From contig JBOFHT010000039.1 of the NCBI GenBank assembly GCA_051649785.1, forward strand, positions 1-15,520: 15,520 nt of DNA, given 5' to 3'. Under the pieces are notes generated by a model. That model saw nothing but the letters and a program-made list of their open reading frames with translations, was not told the DNA's origin and did no database searches. The translations under genes and the position numbers were made by a program. This document shows positions 14,830 to 15,520 of the stretch, piece by piece; within the stretch, counting starts at the first letter, position 1; each line of letters starts with the position of its first letter. This DNA comes from JBOFHT01 sp051649785 (GTDB lineage Archaea; Methanobacteriota; Methanobacteria; Methanobacteriales; Methanobacteriaceae).

Positions 14830-14922
14830 ATGAGTCTAGAACTTATACTATTTATAGTATTAATCTCTAGCATTTGTATAACTCTCAACATTTATGTTAA
14901 GATGTGGATGAGGAATTTATAA
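14830..14922 (+). CDS. 30-aa single-helix membrane peptide
   Basis: The frame runs from ATG to TAA and encodes a peptide starting MSLELILFIVLISSICITLN and ending YVKMWMRNL. One hydrophobic helix (about residues 3-22) is followed by a basic, aromatic tail. The ribosome-binding site is excellent. The ORF lies within a run of stem-loops (14784-14805, 14966-15003, 15030-15049, 15082-15105), between the regulator gene and a transposase remnant. One hydrophobic helix with a basic tail and a structured mRNA is the architecture of many type I toxins and of small membrane regulators. That is a resemblance only; no family is recognised and no antitoxin RNA is proven. Confidence 0.6.
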   Translation: MSLELILFIVLISSICITLNIYVKMWMRNL

Positions 14923-14965
14923 GGCTTGGTGACTGCCCCTAAAATACGAAAAATTCTTTAAGAGA

Positions 14966-15003
14966 TAATCCTGAACTATGATCAGTTCTTAGATATTGGA
15001 TTA
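14966..15003. repeat. nested inverted repeat downstream of the 30-aa ORF
   Basis: An outer stem TAATCC/GGATTA (14966-14971 and 14998-15003) encloses an inner stem GAACT/AGTTC (14973-14977 and 14984-14988) with a 6-nt loop. The two stems are co-linear, with a one-base bulge on one side and a 9-nt one on the other, as in a bulged RNA hairpin. Confidence 0.5.
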
Positions 15004-15029
15004 CTTGCCAATATATTTAAATACTCAAC

Positions 15030-15049
15030 TAATATATACAAATATATTA
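15030..15049. repeat. perfect 8-bp AT inverted repeat
   Basis: TAATATAT and ATATATTA are separated by a 4-nt loop (ACAA). It is pure AT, so chance is a real possibility; it is listed because it lies between two other stem-loops. Confidence 0.4.
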
Positions 15050-15081
15050 CTGTTAGTCCTAGTCGCAACAGGATATGTGTT

Positions 15082-15105
15082 TAGTAACTATTAATTTAGT
15101 TACTA
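15082..15105 (+). terminator. hairpin with T-rich tail, possible end of the 30-aa ORF transcript
   Basis: TAGTAACT (15082-15089) and AGTTACTA (15098-15105) form a perfect 8-bp stem with an 8-nt loop. On the plus strand they are followed by TTCATAATCTTTATACTCTT. It would close a transcript of about 370 nt starting near 14740. Confidence 0.4.
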
Positions 15106-15350
15106 TTCATAATCTTTATACTCTTTTTACACTATTTAAACTTGATTAAAAGTCAATTACAATAATTATATCTTTATCTGATTTAAATCTATTTAAAAAA
15201 AATACATTGTAATGAAAAGCTATGATAATTAAAAATAAGAATAAAAAATAGAATAGTTATGAATAACTCTCAAATAAAAAAAATGAGAATATATAATATA
15301 TTTATAAATTAAACTACTAATAAGCTATCCTTCATATAAAAATGGCACTG

Positions 15351-15520
15351 TCAATTTGTTAGTTGTTTTTTTACATTTTTTATCCAGTTTTGTGATCTGT
15401 GGTAGATTTGGTTTATGAAGCCTAATGTTGTTCGGTATTTGTTTTTGTCTGCTTTAGGCATTGTGTTTCCAATATAATTCTCAGTTTTATTATTAGTTTG
15501 TGGTAATTTGCCGTTATAAT
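15351..15520 (-). CDS. probable transposase, C-terminal end (runs off the window)
   Basis: Read from the right edge, 55 residues are open to a TGA at 15351, with the 5' part outside the window. The segment TNNKTENYIGNTMPKADK (8-25), followed by KYRTTLGFINQIYHRSQNW (27-45), looks like the end of a DDE transposase, where an Asn-x-x-Glu segment supplies the last catalytic acid (here Glu13). The tail is basic (KNVKKQLTN). Codon use (AAC, ACA and CAA frequent) differs somewhat from the AAT-rich neighbours, in keeping with a mobile element. The family is not identified. The left end of the element should lie just below 15351, but no inverted repeat can be matched without the other end. Confidence 0.6.
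   Translation of the reverse strand, partial: YNGKLPQTNNKTENYIGNTMPKADKNKYRTTLGFINQIYHRSQNWIKNVKKQLTN

Larger units (their letters stand above)
14923..15350. other. gene-free stretch with three stem-loops
   Basis: No ORF worth calling is visible. The sequence right after the 30-aa ORF (GGCTTGGTGACTGCCCCT) is more GC-rich than its surroundings. Three perfect inverted repeats follow before the transposase end. No tRNA or other known RNA gene was recognised. Confidence 0.4.

Noticed and set aside
14923..15350. tRNA or known structured RNA gene
   Set aside because: No cloverleaf, T-loop (GTTCRA) or C/D-box pattern could be assembled; only isolated stems are visible.

Overview
The window is very AT-rich archaeal DNA, almost certainly from a methanogen of the order Methanobacteriales (Methanobrevibacter or Methanosphaera type). 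Three things support this: GatD/GatE, the archaea-only tRNA-dependent amidotransferase; a stand-alone glutaminase subunit of GMP synthetase, which is the archaeal split form; and a three-subunit 2-oxoisovalerate:ferredoxin oxidoreductase whose beta and gamma parts are fused, as in Methanothermobacter. The genus is inferred from composition and gene content; no sequence search was run.

Layout. Nearly all large genes are on the minus strand and read right to left. From the right: the 3' end of a probable transposase (15351-15520); about 1 kb without large genes that holds a 30-codon membrane-peptide ORF among stem-loops; an XRE-cupin regulator (13792-14346); two tandem paralogous AMP-forming acyl-CoA synthetases (12085-13770 and 10240-11949); a hairpin terminator; vorC, vorB and vorA (9859 down to 6689); gatD; a 58-aa membrane protein; gatE; trxB; and guaAA. 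Two small membrane-protein ORFs (212-358 and 1242-1409) lie on the plus strand beside guaAA. At least four short membrane-protein ORFs are visible in all.

How the genes work together. The regulator, the acyl-CoA synthetases and VOR read as one metabolic module. Short branched-chain fatty acids (isobutyrate, 2-methylbutyrate, isovalerate) are activated to acyl-CoA. VOR can then carboxylate these reductively with reduced ferredoxin to the 2-oxo acids that become valine, isoleucine and leucine. The cupin-HTH protein is the likely sensor. GatDE makes Gln-tRNA(Gln), TrxB maintains thiol redox, and GuaAA supplies ammonia for GMP synthesis.

The most unusual feature is that seven or eight conserved enzymes here carry Asn/Asp/Thr-rich (once Ser/Cys-rich) low-complexity insertions or tails, and trinucleotide or minisatellite repeats also occur between genes. 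Further signs of sequence turnover are a perfect 83-bp duplication at the trxB 3' end and a 128-bp stretch of complete identity between the two synthetase genes, which suggests gene conversion.
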